Source of the DNA: Physella acuta | Taxonomy: Eukaryota > Mollusca > Gastropoda > Physidae | Reading direction: 5' to 3' | DNA length: 64,000 nucleotides | Assembly: GCF_028476545.1 (NCBI RefSeq) | Contig: NW_026731657.1 | Span: 1,108,001-1,172,000 of the forward strand | In this document: in pieces, positions 31,525 to 42,802 of the stretch | Layout of the letters: each line of letters begins with the position of its first letter | Numbering within the stretch: the first letter of the stretch is position 1 | Translations under genes and position numbers: made by a program | Notes under the pieces: model-generated | What the model saw: the letters and a program-made list of their open reading frames with translations, nothing else | What the model was told of the DNA's origin: nothing | Database searches by the model: none

Positions 31525-31735
31525 TACATTAAATTACATTATACAGCCGTTTATTTTATGTTGGTTTTTTTTTCAATGTTTTTTCTTCCTAAATCTTAAT
31601 TAAGCTCGATTTTCTTGACTATGTAAAATAAATGTTAAAACTCATTTTCTAGTTTTGACTGTAAAAAAACGTGTGTTTTCCTTTTTTCTCCATCGCCACC
31701 AAACCCTCCTCTTCTATCCCCTCCCCTCTCCAGAT
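31525..31735 (+). repeat. Direct repeat flanking 31,195-31,524, right copy
   Basis: CAGCCGTTTATTTTATG, TAAATCTTAATTAAGCTC and AACTCATTTTCTAGTTTTGAC, then CCATCGCCACCAAACCC and the unoccupied hAT site CCCCTCTCCAGATATG. Further relatives lie at 20,745 and 48,690. Confidence 0.6.
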
Positions 31736-32397
31736 ATGTTGTTATGTATAGAGGATCTCTTTTATAGCTGGTACTCTGTTGTAAGCGAAAAATTATATGC
31801 GTAAAGTTCAACACATTATGAGTTCTACTGGTAATAGTGAAGCAATACAATACACATTACTATGGAAAATGATGGCAATGTACAGAATTCTTAGTTTGTG
31901 TTTGTTCTAAATTCAAATATAAAATAAATATGGGTTATGTTTAAAATGTATAAGGAAATTATACTGTCAACAGCGAAATCTGTATTAAATGTTGATCAAA
32001 CACGATCTTCGCGTGTCTTTCAAAATATTAAAAAATATAGCTAATGTGTTTTTGTTTGCAATTATAGTAATATTTCAACATAAAACAATGAATCATCTAC
32101 AGTTTTAGATCTTTTTTAAATTAAATAAATATTGCTGGTATATAATATTTCAAACATTTATTAATTTGACTGATTTTTTAAAATATTGTATTTCTTTAAT
32201 ACAATGGTATATTACATAGGTAATTAATTCCCTTGGACACTATCCAAAGAAGAAAAAAAAATGCTTGGTAAATACTTATCTGCTTCGGAAAAAAATCATT
32301 TTAAAAAGTATGGGCAACATTGTAACGAATCTGATGGATTTATTTAAAATTAACTAAAATAGAAAATATGTAACCATATAAGATACGTAGGTGTCAC

Positions 32398-32790
32398 TTT
32401 TGGAGTTGGTCAAATGTAGCTCAATTTCAAGTTGTGTGTGTGTGTGTTCAATATGGCAGGCATTATGTTGATACAATCATTACTTAAGTTATTGAAACTG
32501 TCATTTCAAGTAGTGGTCGGGGTAGTCGAGTGACTGATTGCATCGAATCTCTTCTCTGTATTTTGAATAAGATCAAAGTGTACTATCTGTTAAGGATTAT
32601 GTACAGAGGTCTTAGCTGTAGCTTCAGTTTTTTCTTATGTTAATCAGGTTCCCATCTGAGCTGGTTGGAAATAAGGACGTACTACAGACTCGAATCGGGG
32701 ATCCGAACAATGGCTTGATATAAAGGTCTAAATATGTCTGCATTCTTTGTTGTGTTATGTTATTTCTAACTACAATGGTAGGTGTATCGA
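32398..32790 (+). repeat. U2-like module, copy 10 (long form)
   Basis: TGGAGTTGGTCAAATGTAGC through GGTGTATCGAAAGCAGC. U2-like part 32,544-32,591 with AATAAGATCAAAGTGTACTA and CTATCTGTTA. The surrounding unit extends about 31,900-33,180. Confidence 0.72.
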
Positions 32791-33189
32791 AAGCAGCAAA
32801 TCGTTCTATTCTCACTTTTCGTCCAATCATTTCCGATTCTTCGTACACATATTTAAAGTTTTCAGCCAAGATGAATGGCTAGTTTGTATTGTATATTTTT
32901 ATTAACACTATATTAATTATAATACTTTTTAAAGCCACGAAATTCTGTGTATAAGCGGTCATTTGAAAATAGTTATATTGTGTTCAGTTAGTAGGGGAGG
33001 ATAATAATACTTTCTTGAGTTTCGTGGTATTTCCAGATTCATTCCCCCTTGACTGTCTAAAGAAGGTAGTTTATGGCGAAAACACATTATTTTAGTTAAC
33101 ATCAAATAGGGGTTAGGCTTGAAAACAAAAAAGAAAAAAAGGTATATGTCTTTGCTAAAAGTAAGTTGCAATGATATGTAAATCAATAA

Positions 33190-33470
33190 TCTAGACGAAA
33201 ACAGCAGCAGCAGATAATGTAATATTGTTATTCGTAGGTTGATGCAATATTAGTCGGATAACAGTTTTTATTTTTTTTTTCTGTTTTAAAATAATCTATA
33301 GACTAATGTAAACGGTCATTCAATCGTGTTAAACAAACGTTTATCGAATATTTTTTTTTTTTAGTTTTTTTTTTTTTTTTTTGTACGCAATCTACTTTTT
33401 GTTTTGTAAGTATGTTTTGAAGAACTATGAATATTAACATAGATAAAACAAGACTGGCGTTTGTAAAAAT
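33190..33470. other. T-rich low-complexity interval
   Basis: Two long T-runs (33,350-33,382) and no gene. Confidence 0.5.
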
Positions 33471-33471
33471 A

Positions 33472-33690
33472 TCTATATATATAAAATTCTCTTCTTGGAG
33501 ACGTTAGAAAACACCACAACCCTCACCCCTACATGGTCTGGTGAGCTGTGGTTCACGCTAAATGTTTACAATCGTAGAGCCGGGTTTAGTGACGGCTATT
33601 AAGGGCAGATAATGTAGTTTGAAACGAGTTTAACCTTAGGGGAGATAACATAGTGGAGTTTGCGTTCGCAAGGGGGGGGGAGGGGTTGGG
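33472..33690 (+). mobile_element. (TA)n-linked repeat, possible Helitron 5' end
   Basis: Begins ATCTATATATATAAAATTCTC and continues TTGGAGACGTTAGAAAACAC, ATGGTCTGGTGAGCTGTGG, GAGCCGGGTTTAGTGACGG and GGGCAGATAATGTAGTTTG. It matches the nested repeat of 6,185-6,420 and the one at 51,125-51,350 in inverted orientation. Ends of this form begin many animal Helitrons, but no linked 3' hairpin was found. Confidence 0.45.
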
Positions 33691-34600
33691 GAAAGGAGGG
33701 GGGGGGGTTCGTCCTTAACGAGCCACTGATAGTGTTTTAAAGCAAATATTTTCAGTGTCAGCATTAGTACTGTCGAATTCACAGTTATGAATTACTGAAA
33801 AGTAGAAAATAAAACAACGAAATAGCGGTGTATGATACGCCGAGGGTCGGCTCGTTATTAATATTATCATATAGGCTTAGCAATTTAGCTACAGGTTATT
33901 TCCCTTAAAATCATTAATAAAAAGGTATAAAAAGCAAACTTTAAATACTAATTTTAAATATTTTAGTACCATTATTTCGTTTATACTGTGTATTTACCAT
34001 TACGTAAAATGTAACATTAATCTAAATAGACCAGTAGGCCTATGTTCATGTAACAATTGGATAAACGCATGTCTTGTTTAGAGCGAGTCATACTTCTCTC
34101 AGTATGAGAGTGTGGATAATAAGACTAACATAAAACAGATACCCTTACATGTTTATTGCAATATTGTTTGTGTCCTTTGACATAAGGGAACATTGTTCGG
34201 ATTTGTCGAGCAATGTTTCTTAGAAACACAACTTTTTATACAGCAATAGCCCTTAGACATTGGACAGACCTGACCTATTGGCGTAGCTAGGAGAGGGTAG
34301 GTTGGGCGATGTCTTCGGGCGCCGACATCTGTAGATTCGCCACTTAAAGTTTAAATAACACATTTAATTTTTATAAAAATAACATTTACTCGATGAATAA
34401 TCGACATCAATATGAAAATATTTTAAAACAGTCTTCCTAAAATATTCTATCAATGTGACATCTGGTGTTGTTATAGACGATTCGAACTTTTTAAGTTAAA
34501 TAAAATACGGCTAACATTTAAGTTAGCATAACTGTTGTGCATTCATTATTCAATATTGATCAATATGTATTTAATAATGTTTCATTGAACGTTTTAATCG
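33691..34600. other. No gene; lone GGCGTAGC end
   Basis: TTGGCGTAGCTAGGAG at 34,279-34,294 with CGGGCGCCGAC nearby looks like one end of a GGCGTAGC-type hAT. The other end was not found. The rest is unremarkable. Confidence 0.35.
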
Positions 34601-34920
34601 CAACTTACAACTACGTCAAGTGAGTTCTGCCGAGGAAAGAAGGGCAGTGACCTAACCTAGTGTAAAACGTATATATTTTAGTTATTGCCTCCCTTAGACC
34701 AGTCTTTAAAGTTTAAACTGTCGCTACATGGTTCCTAAGATCGTGTCCGTGTCTGTAGTACAGGTCTGTCACAGTCACCCATCGTCTCACGAGTTCGGCC
34801 TATCTGGTGATGTGAGTTGTCACGTCCGACTGACGTTGACTTTTATTTCTCCTTCACCACAGCGTTTCTTTCAAAGCTACACGAAAAGAAAAATGAGTTT
34901 CTTGATTCTAGAGTAAATAA
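34601..34920. other. Less AT-rich stretch without repeat partners
   Basis: Distinctly less AT-rich than its neighbours (34,690-34,870) and not found elsewhere in the window. CTCCTTCACCACAG resembles a splice acceptor, and a 62-codon open frame (34,728-34,916) crosses it. There is no recognisable domain. A stray exon is possible but unproven. Confidence 0.2.
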
Positions 34921-35489
34921 ATCAAATGCCACAAAAATAATTACGCTATCAATACTCAATAATAAAGACACCTGCATTACTACCTAATGTATTTATTTAA
35001 TCTTAAAAGTTGTCGCCATATAGAGTGTTTCTTTCAGACTTTCAGACTTTTTAATGGGTGGGCGGACATATTTTCTATATAAATTCGTTATCGTTGTAGG
35101 GGGGGGGGGGACGTTCCGAAGTCAACACCATTTTATTTTTCTAAAATAAAATGAAAAAAAAATATTGTCTTTTTAATGAAAAGGGACAATACACGAGAAA
35201 GACAATGTAAGACACAAACAACAATGATTGAATGATATCCTTGCTTGTCTTTCAAATGTGTACAAAAAACACTACTATTTTTATGTTTGTAATTACATAG
35301 ATATTTACAACATAAAAAAATGAATGTCTACATATTTGTAACATAGTTAAAACAATTTAAATACGATGGTGTGCTTTTTTGACACAACAACCGTATTTCT
35401 GTTTCATTTGATTTTTTTTTTTCAATACATTTACCAAATGTGTTATGACTATTAAATATGTGATTACGTCCCTTGCAAACGTTCCAAAA

Positions 35490-35620
35490 CAAAATAAACC
35501 GCGAGTGATCTCCCCTAAATCTTCTCGAACATTCTCATATAATACTACGATAGCTGGCACAATTACTTAAACTTTTTAATATCGAATAGAATTGTAGTGG
35601 TTGTAGCTGTCGCTCAACTA
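35490..35620 (+). repeat. GGGAGTGATCTCCC family fragment
   Basis: GCGAGTGATCTCCCCTAAA, CTTCTCGAACATTCTCATAT and TACTTAAACTTTTTAATA match the start of 41,595-41,970. Confidence 0.6.
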
Positions 35621-35739
35621 ATGTATCTTATAATTATATATTTTCGTTGTTTTCTCTCCAATTATGTTATGTTTGTCTTGAATGCTTTGAAGATATCTAG
35701 TGTATATATTTAGAAGTGGTGAGGTGTTTTTTTTGCTTT

Positions 35740-36215
35740 AATATAGTGTTGATCCTCTATCCTATATAGTATTGGGCTAAAGGGTGGTAGTGTGGCTCTA
35801 TTCTAATTCTATCTAAGTGTTTACGCCTGAATGTTTTAATTTGTGTGGTTATGTCGTGCAGTCCTATCCCACCGTTTATTTTGTTTTGTATTAATGTTTG
35901 GTGATTAAGGTTTCTAATGGTATTTTTGAAAATGAATTCCCTAATGTGCTTGTTTGTTTGCTTTATGAAGTGGGTTGGTATTGAACGTACTGTGGCTACG
36001 AAGATTATTTTTTGTTAGTATGTATCTATTGATTTTGTAGTCACTGTTCAGTAGGGATATGGGACTATAGTTCTAGACTTTTGTTCTGTCTGTGTCAGGT
36101 TTGGGGATTAGAGTGATGTACGCTCTGTCAAAATCTGTTGTGCTGAAACCTCTGTCTTCTAGGGCCCCGTGTATTGTCGGGGTCAAATCGTTTTTAAAAG
36201 CTAGATTTAAAAAAA
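35740..36215 (-). pseudogene. L1/Tx1-like LINE ORF2 fragment
   Basis: The minus strand from 36,215 gives YITLIPKPDTDRTKV and PISLLNSDYKI (about 36,040-36,125), the N-terminal RT signature of L1/Tx1-type LINEs (consensus TLIPKPGKD...NYRPISLLN.DYKI). From about 36,000 to 35,760 it gives RSIPTHFIKQTNKHIREFIF, LIQNKINGGIGLHDI and IEPHYHPLAQYY, the post-RT C-terminal region. The RT core with YADD is missing between them, so this copy has an internal deletion as well as stops. The C-terminal part is an open frame of roughly 80 codons, better preserved than the paralog at 22.8-23.1 kb. Confidence 0.82.
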
Positions 36216-36689
36216 ATCATTAAGCGATAAGTAAAAGACGAGGAAACATGTATTACTTCAACTTCATTGTAATTGTTCTATGTGTGTAATGCACAACGCT
36301 ACAGGGTCTTGTTTTTAAATACATATATTATTCAAAGAAAATTTAAAGATTTATTAATACTATTTGTTACTAGTTTTTTAAATGTAAAATATCTTCGTAT
36401 AATTTTGTTATGTTTTATCTATATTTGAATTGTTTCCGTTTCATTGAATGTAGTTCGTTTTTCAAATAAATAGCTAGTTATTTCCCTTGGAAACTGTCTA
36501 AATAATATTGAAAATTATTGTTACATACTTATCTGCCTTGGTAAACTAAAAAAAAATAAATAAATATAACAATAAACCATATACCAATAAATATGTACAA
36601 TACAGTGCGACTAATCGTATACACACATTTAAAATTAATTAAAATAGAAAATATGAAATCGTGTAAGATACGTATGTGTTATGCTAGAA

Positions 36690-37090
36690 GCGGGTCAGAT
36701 GTAGCTAAATATAATATGGCAGACATTATGTTGATTTTATCATTCATCAAGCTATTGAAGGTGTAATTTATATTAGATACCACAATGGTCGGAGTAGTCG
36801 AGTGACTGAATGCACCATTTTACTTCTCGGCCTTTTGACTGAAATCTAAATGAAATGTTTGTTATTGGTTTTGTACGGAGGTCTTACCTATGGCCCCCGT
36901 TTTATCTAACCTTTGGCAGGTACCCATCTGAGATTGGTGGACTAATGAACGTCTTACAGATTCGACTCAGGGACCTGAACTTTAAGATGATAGAGTGGGA
37001 TATAAAGGTCTAAATACATATACTAGTTATACATATAGCATGTGTTACTTACGGAAATGTTAGGTGTATGGAAAGCCATCATTTTGGTTT
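36690..37090 (+). repeat. U2-like module, copy 11 (long form)
   Basis: GAAGCGGGTCAGATGTAGC to TTACTTACGGAAATGTTAGG and GTATGGAAAGCCATCA. The U2-like part (36,816-36,865) keeps ACTTCTCGGCCTTTTGACTG but the following AAGATCAA is decayed. It is closely related to copies 4 and 15. Confidence 0.72.
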
Positions 37091-38740
37091 ATTATTTATT
37101 TTCTTCCTATGATTTCCAAGTCTTCGTAAACAAATTTCAAAACTTCAGCTAAGATTTATTTCTCTCTCTGTACTACTAATATTTAACTCGGTTACTTTTT
37201 AAGCCATATAATATTTAGTCATACGTAGTGTACAGGTGCATTATCATGTGCAACTAGTTTTGGCAGTAATTTTATATGAACTATTGTGATTTATATTTTG
37301 AGTATATCTTAGTGTTAATATTTAATGCAATGCCTTTATTGTAATTAGTAGGGGAAGGAGATAATGTTTTCTCGAATTACGCGGTATTTCTATTGTTGCG
37401 TCCCTTTAACCGTTCATTTAAAAATGAAAGTGGAATTGTTTTAGCATACATGTGTGTTTATTTCACTGAATCTTTCAAACGTGTATTTGAAGAAACAAAA
37501 AACATGCTTGATAATAAAGGTACTGCACTGTAAACGTTAGGTTTAGTCTAGTGATTTGAAAACAACATTAAAAAAATAAAATAGAACAACACACACGACA
37601 TAAGAAAGCCATGTATAAAGCGAACAACAGACACACAATACATAGTCAGCAAATAGTAACCAAGTCTCTTTAGACATCTATAAATAGAACACTGCACGCA
37701 TGACATAGGCGGCTAACAAAAAAGAAAAGTTTGAACTAATTTAAGTTCTATCCATTCAGCTAGTCACAAACACATTAACATGTTTTATACAAAAAACAAA
37801 TGTGATTGGTAACATTTAAATAATATTTCTGTGCTCTGATTTCATTGCATAGAGTTTGTCGATTGTCGATGTTAAGACACTTTATGCAATAATATGTTAC
37901 AAAGGACTAACACTGGATTAACTTTAAAAATGTTGTTTTTTTTTTAGTGTTAAGGCCTCATTTATTTTTATTTACACAAAGTTGTAACCGTATGTTTCAC
38001 TTTCGAAGGGCAATATATGCAGATAGTTGCAAGTTTGATATGTTATGTTGGCTGCGTTTATATCGTCTCATGTAATGTAATTAACAAAGGTGTAGTTAAA
38101 TACACAGCTAAACATTACAATACAAATGGACAATTGCGTCCAATATGACACAAAGTAAGTGTAGATCAGAACACTGACACAGATATACGGAATAAATCAT
38201 CAGTTACTACAGGTGGTTAACGATGTTTGATTTGGTTACATAGGGTTATGTTTTATTATAAAATACTAGATTGTACATTACAATTATACAGTGAATTTGC
38301 TTTTTATAGTTAAAGCCTTCACAAAAAAACACACAAACACTTTCACACGAACTTGCCCATGTACTTTCCCATAGAGATATATGTAAAGTAATTACTACAT
38401 GGATATTTGAAATGTATGTATATAAGTGAGCTATCATGAGTGTTTTGTGTTTGTATGTTATATGTTTACATGTTTACCTGACATGGGTTTTAAAAGACAA
38501 AATACAAATGAAGCTCGTGCACACACAATCATAACACTAGAATTAGATCCGGCCATCTTATGTAGGGTTTAAATTTCGTTTGTATACACGTTTTTAACTA
38601 GTAGACATTGTTTTCTTACCGTTTTAAATACATGTTGTTTTTATATAGAACTGTTTTTGTTCTTTGTTTGTTTTATTTTTATTTATTTTTATAGCTATAT
38701 AATTTACTGCTTTTTAATCGCTACTGAGGCCTTTTGATTT
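37091..38740. other. Tail of the unit, then no recognised feature
   Basis: Up to about 37,400 the sequence follows the module's right flank (TTCTTCCTATGATTTCCAA, GTTACTTTTTAAGCCA). 38,160-38,270 is a weak relative of 17,277-17,360. The remainder has no repeat partner or gene that I can support. Confidence 0.4.
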
Positions 38741-38744
38741 CGCT

Positions 38745-39450
38745 TAAAGTCGTTAGTGGAAGCGGACTTGGATATTTATGTGTAGAAAGCATTTGCAATA
38801 AGACAAGAGAATATTATTAGTAGTTGTGTATCGTATAATAAGAGAGAATCGAAGATTTATTTTGTGCAAATAAAGCAAAATTATAAAATGTTTTGAAATG
38901 GACTTGTGTTTGATCTTACACACTGTGCCAGGCTATACACAATTAAAAACAAATAGGCCTACATTTTACACATACCATTCCATATGTATTAATTAGATGT
39001 TTATGGAAAGTAATAACATTGTCATCACAATGCATGCCAGGAAACCGTCGATTTCTTAATTTAAACACAATCCACTTAGCATAGAAAACTTCCAACTATC
39101 TTCATTAACTTATCTTTATGTAATAATGTTATATGTATTATTATAAGTTTTGGTGCTCTTAAATAAATATATTTCATTTTGATTTAGAATTTAAACAAGC
39201 ATCTCACAATTACTTCCCGTATTTATTTATTTTCAACAAAGGACGGGGGACAACTCAAAGACACAAAAACCGACTAATAGATAAATAAACCAATTAAAAA
39301 AAAAATAATACATACATTTGATGTATAAACTAATGACATTAATTTCTTTTTATAAATTATTTAAAAATACTTTGCCCGCCATGGAAAAGTAAATAAATGC
39401 TTTTTATACATTTAAAAAGCAAACATATCTTACTTATTCCATGTAGATTT
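38745..39450 (+). repeat. Block duplicated at 52,080-52,830
   Basis: AGAGAATCGAAGATTTATTTT, GACTTGTGTTTGAT, CCAGGCTATACACAATTAAA, AATGTTATATGTATTATT and GGACGGGGGACAACTCAAAG recur in order. Several AATAAA words are present in both. Identity about 80-85% by eye. Confidence 0.75.
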
Positions 39451-39539
39451 CAAAGAAATAAAAATTAAACAGCTTAAACATCGTGGATGAGATTAACGAA
39501 ATTGTTTGCTAAATTTATACTTTTTTTTTACCAGCTGAT

Positions 39540-39805
39540 CTGTATTTGATTAATCTGAGGCTGTTAAATTCTGACATAATCAAGTGAATAATAAATAGCT
39601 TATGTCTTCTAACTCAGTTGAAAAGAACAGAGATATGAATTTACTAAGTTGATGCTAACCGAAAGCCTGTGTTTTTTCCATTAGTCAAGCTATTTGTATA
39701 GATGGAGGTGGGGGCGTAATTATGTATGGTCATCAGGTGTCTGCCGGTTGTGTTATGCGAATATTGACCCGTGCTTTAATTCGACAATACGATTAAAAAT
39801 ACTTA
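39540..39805 (+). repeat. Partial copy of the 15,152 / 55,850 unit
   Basis: GAGGCTGTTAAATTCTGACA, TTCTAACTCAGTTGAAAAG and TTGACCCGTGCTTTAATTCG. Confidence 0.65.
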
Positions 39806-39816
39806 GCTGTGTACTC

Positions 39817-39995
39817 CAGGGGACGGCAACCTTATGAGACGGAAGAGCCAAAAGTTACAACCTGCAACATTTCCAAACTTTAAAGAGTTATTAACAACTG
39901 TATGCACCTCGGTAGTGGAAAACATGGAGCCATCGCTACGGTGCTGGACACATAACAGATGTGGGGCTTGGCCTAACGCCCACACTGATACAGAC
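39817..39995 (+). mobile_element. hAT (CAGGGG type) left-end fragment
   Basis: CAGGGGACGGCAACC, GAGCCAAAAGTTACAA, then a jump to GTGGGGCTTGGCC, equivalent to about 5,340 of the full copy. The right end is lost. Confidence 0.65.
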
Positions 39996-39999
39996 GATT

Positions 40000-40150
40000 C
40001 CTCCCCACCCCCTCCCCCTCATTCGCATATCCAAGTCTCTTGACTTAAGTAAAAAAAAAAACGTTGTCCCTTGGTTAGCATTACCTTTGTTAAATAGTAT
40101 CTCTTTTCTTTTCAACTGAGTAAAAGGACACATTGTATTTCTAATTAACT
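40000..40150 (-). repeat. Inverted partial copy of the 15,152 unit
   Basis: AAGTCTCTTGACTTAAGTAA and TCTTTTCAACTGAGT match 59,866-59,960. On the minus strand both match the CAGTTGAAAGGAAC...CAAGCTAC part of 15,210-15,290. Confidence 0.55.
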
Positions 40151-40157
40151 AGAACAG

Positions 40158-40520
40158 CTGACCCGCGGGCTACTGTTGGTGACACGTGGGCTACTGCTGG
40201 TGACCTGTGGGCTCTTGCTGGTGACTTTGGGCTACTGCTGGTGACCTGTGGGCTACTGCTGGTGACCTGTGGGCTACTGCTGGTGACCTGTGGGCTACTG
40301 CTGGTGACCTGTGGGCTAATGCTGGTGACCTGTGGGCTACTGCTGGTGACCTGTGGGCTACTGCTGGTGACCTGTGGGCTACTGCTGGTGACCTGTGGGC
40401 TACTGCTGGTGACCTGTGGGCTACTGCTGGTGACCTGTGGGCTACTGCTGGTGACCTGTGGGCTACTGCTGGTGACCTGTGGGCTACTGCTGGTGACCTG
40501 TGGGCTACTGCTAGTTACTA
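40158..40520 (+). repeat. 21-bp minisatellite, about 17 units
   Basis: Unit GTGACCTGTGGGCTACTGCTG, nearly identical in the centre and diverged at the left edge. Being a multiple of three and stop-free, it gives a 111-codon open frame of CGLLLVT repeats, which I regard as non-coding. The paralog at 3,755-3,825 has only three to four units. Confidence 0.93.
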
Positions 40521-40639
40521 GTGATTGTCTTTTTGGCCTGTTGGGTTGCTGTGGGTGTCGTGTGATCTATTGTTGATGATTTGCTGTTTACTGTGTGTTT
40601 CATGTGATCCACTGCGGGTTATTTATAAAAAAATATGTA

Positions 40640-41120
40640 AGTGACTTGTAATCTACTGTGGGTGCCATGTGATCTAATGTGGGTGCCCTGTGATCTACTG
40701 TGAGTTAATATATCAAAGTCATAACTCATTTAAGTTGTGTAAAGAACACGAGGGGAAGCAATGAATTGATCTATTTCAATTCCTTACTAAATTTCTTCTA
40801 AGCCGGCACAAATGTAAACTCGCCAAGTAATAAAGGAAACAGTTAAGATGTCGTTTTAATGCTAGACATTTTTTTTTAATACGATGTAACGTAAGGTGAT
40901 TAATTTTAAATAGTAAAATATGTAACAGCATGCACTTTAATGCAATGTTGCTCTAATTTATTGTATCGGTTTCAAAATAATGTGTTTATTTGAAGTGACA
41001 TTTGCGACACCATCTGCATCAATTGTGGCACCGTATATTTAGTGTTATTAAGTTCGTCAGCACGTGGTAATCATGTGCTAATTAGGCTACGTAAACAATT
41101 ATCATCATTTTAATTACAGT
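40640..41120 (+). repeat. Unit paralogous to 3,810-4,450
   Basis: TGTGATCTACTGTGAGTTAA, ACGAGGGGAAGCAATGAATT, TTTCTTCTAAGCCGGCAC and TGTAACAGCATGCAC follow the array as they do near 3.8-4.2 kb. Confidence 0.7.
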
Positions 41121-41594
41121 GTTGTGTATCAGATACATTAAAATGTAACGGTAGTGTAACAATCTTCCATGTTTAATTTTATATGTTCGAATTGTTAGCG
41201 TCCCAACAACATGTCTTTTGTTTTGTTTTCGGAGTGCCGTTGTCTTCACGGGTCACTAGTTAATCATCCATCAAACGTAACCGTATGTTGGCCTACCAGT
41301 TTTTAACTAATCAATTCAGGTTGTTGGAGTAGATCAGTCATTTTGTTTCAAAACAACACTTTAGTCTATTATGTATATTCCGCCCCTCACCCTCTCACAT
41401 TAAAAAATCACATCCCCCCAAATAAAAACAGATCATGTCTTAATATGTATCTGCCGCCATATCCAACAACTTATCCCCATATAGTATGTCTTACCTACGC
41501 ACTATCTGCTGTCTTTGCCGCCCCCTCTCTGCAAACAAAAACAATGTAATTAATAAACTCAATATACTTACCGCCACACAACTTTTGTATTAAA
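41121..41594. other. No feature recognised
   Basis: Mixed AT-rich sequence. The plus-strand frame at 41,343-41,549 has no recognisable motif. Confidence 0.4.
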
Positions 41595-41970
41595 ATACCG
41601 GGAGTGATCTCCCTTAACTTTCTCGAAAATTCTTATATACCACTACGTGGGATGGCAACTCTGAATAGACATGATTTTTAATTACTTAAAGTTTTAAAAA
41701 TAGAATAGAATCTCGTAGAAAAATGAATTGCGCACCAAGCGAACGCCAAAACACAATGTGCATAATTATAAATTAACATGCTTTTTTTTGAGAAATCGGG
41801 AGTAGCGTAAATTAGTACTTCCGTTCAACGGAAATTACTCAACATTTGAAAGAAGATAGAGAATTAGATCTTTTACTTACATTTGAAATTTCATTTATAT
41901 ATCTGAAATAGTACTCAAGTTATACGCTTTTGAAAAATTCAATGTAGAAAAAGTACCACTTCCGACTGGC
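41595..41970 (+). repeat. GGGAGTGATCTCCC family, longest plus copy
   Basis: Starts CGGGAGTGATCTCCCTTAAC, contains GATGGCAACTCTG, GCGCACCAAGCGAACGCC and ends AAAAGTACCACTTCCG. The inverted partner is 130-575. Confidence 0.65.
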
Positions 41971-41974
41971 TCCC

Positions 41975-42189
41975 GGTCAAAAACCCCCTGGACATAAACC
42001 CCCCGACATAAACCCCCTGGACAAAACCCCCCCGCGACATAAACCCCCTGGACAAAAACCCCCCGGGATATAAACCCCCTGGACAAAAACCCCCCGCGAT
42101 ATAAACCCCATGGACAACCCCCCCCCGCGATAAAAACCCCCTGGACAAAAAACCCCCGCGATATAAAACCCCCTGTACAAACCCCCTAC
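41975..42189 (+). repeat. About 31-bp C-rich tandem array
   Basis: Alternating CCCCCTGGACAAAAAC and CCCCCGCGATATAAAC half-units, roughly seven repeats with C-run length changes. All three minus-strand open frames here (rich in GGFCPGG and RGVF) are products of the array. Confidence 0.88.
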
Positions 42190-42802
42190 AAAAGGTCCGT
42201 GTTATGATTACAAATTGTACAATGTTTTGTTTACATTGCATATGTAAATCCATTGCTATTATCACTTACCCCTATGCAAAAAAAAAAAATATCATTGGGC
42301 CCCTTCGTCAATCTGTAAAATGTGTATAACTGTGTATTTATACGGTGTTATTATAAAGTACCCCGTAACGTAAAACACCTTTGATTGTATGTCACGTTTA
42401 TTTAAAGGCAAACTAACAAATTAACATTTAGGTAACATAACTATTACGATCACCACTCTAACAGTCGCAGAGCTGGCGAACGTACCGGGTTCGTTTGGAG
42501 GGTTACACACTTGTGGCTAATAGCCTTAAATTGGTGGCAGGTACAACAATTCACCGAGGACTCGTACATAACGTCTATGGGATAAACTCGAAGAACTCTT
42601 GATACCAACAACACTTTTAATCTATATATAACCTTTAAAATGTGTACAAGTTCAAAATAAGACTCTAGCTTTATACAAAATATAATGAATGAGCAGAATA
42701 GCCAAAACCCAACTTACAAGTTGAAGGAAAACACTATGTTACACTATCACAGGATATGGCACTTAGGAAAATCACCACAGCTTATACAAAACTACTTAAA
42801 CC
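42190..42802. other. No gene recognised
   Basis: Sequence left of the hAT at 42,803. It starts with an A-run and includes GTACCGGGTTCGTTTGGAGG. With 43,000-43,345 it may be one element split by the hAT, but termini and duplications are not convincing. Confidence 0.3.

Noticed and set aside
40241-40576. 111-codon frame with a CGLLLVT heptad repeat resembling a secreted repeat protein
   Set aside because: It is the 21-bp minisatellite read in one frame. The paralog at 3.76 kb has no equivalent frame.
41895-42265. Glycine-rich minus-strand frames resembling a structural or silk-like protein
   Set aside because: Three overlapping frames all come from the C-rich tandem array.
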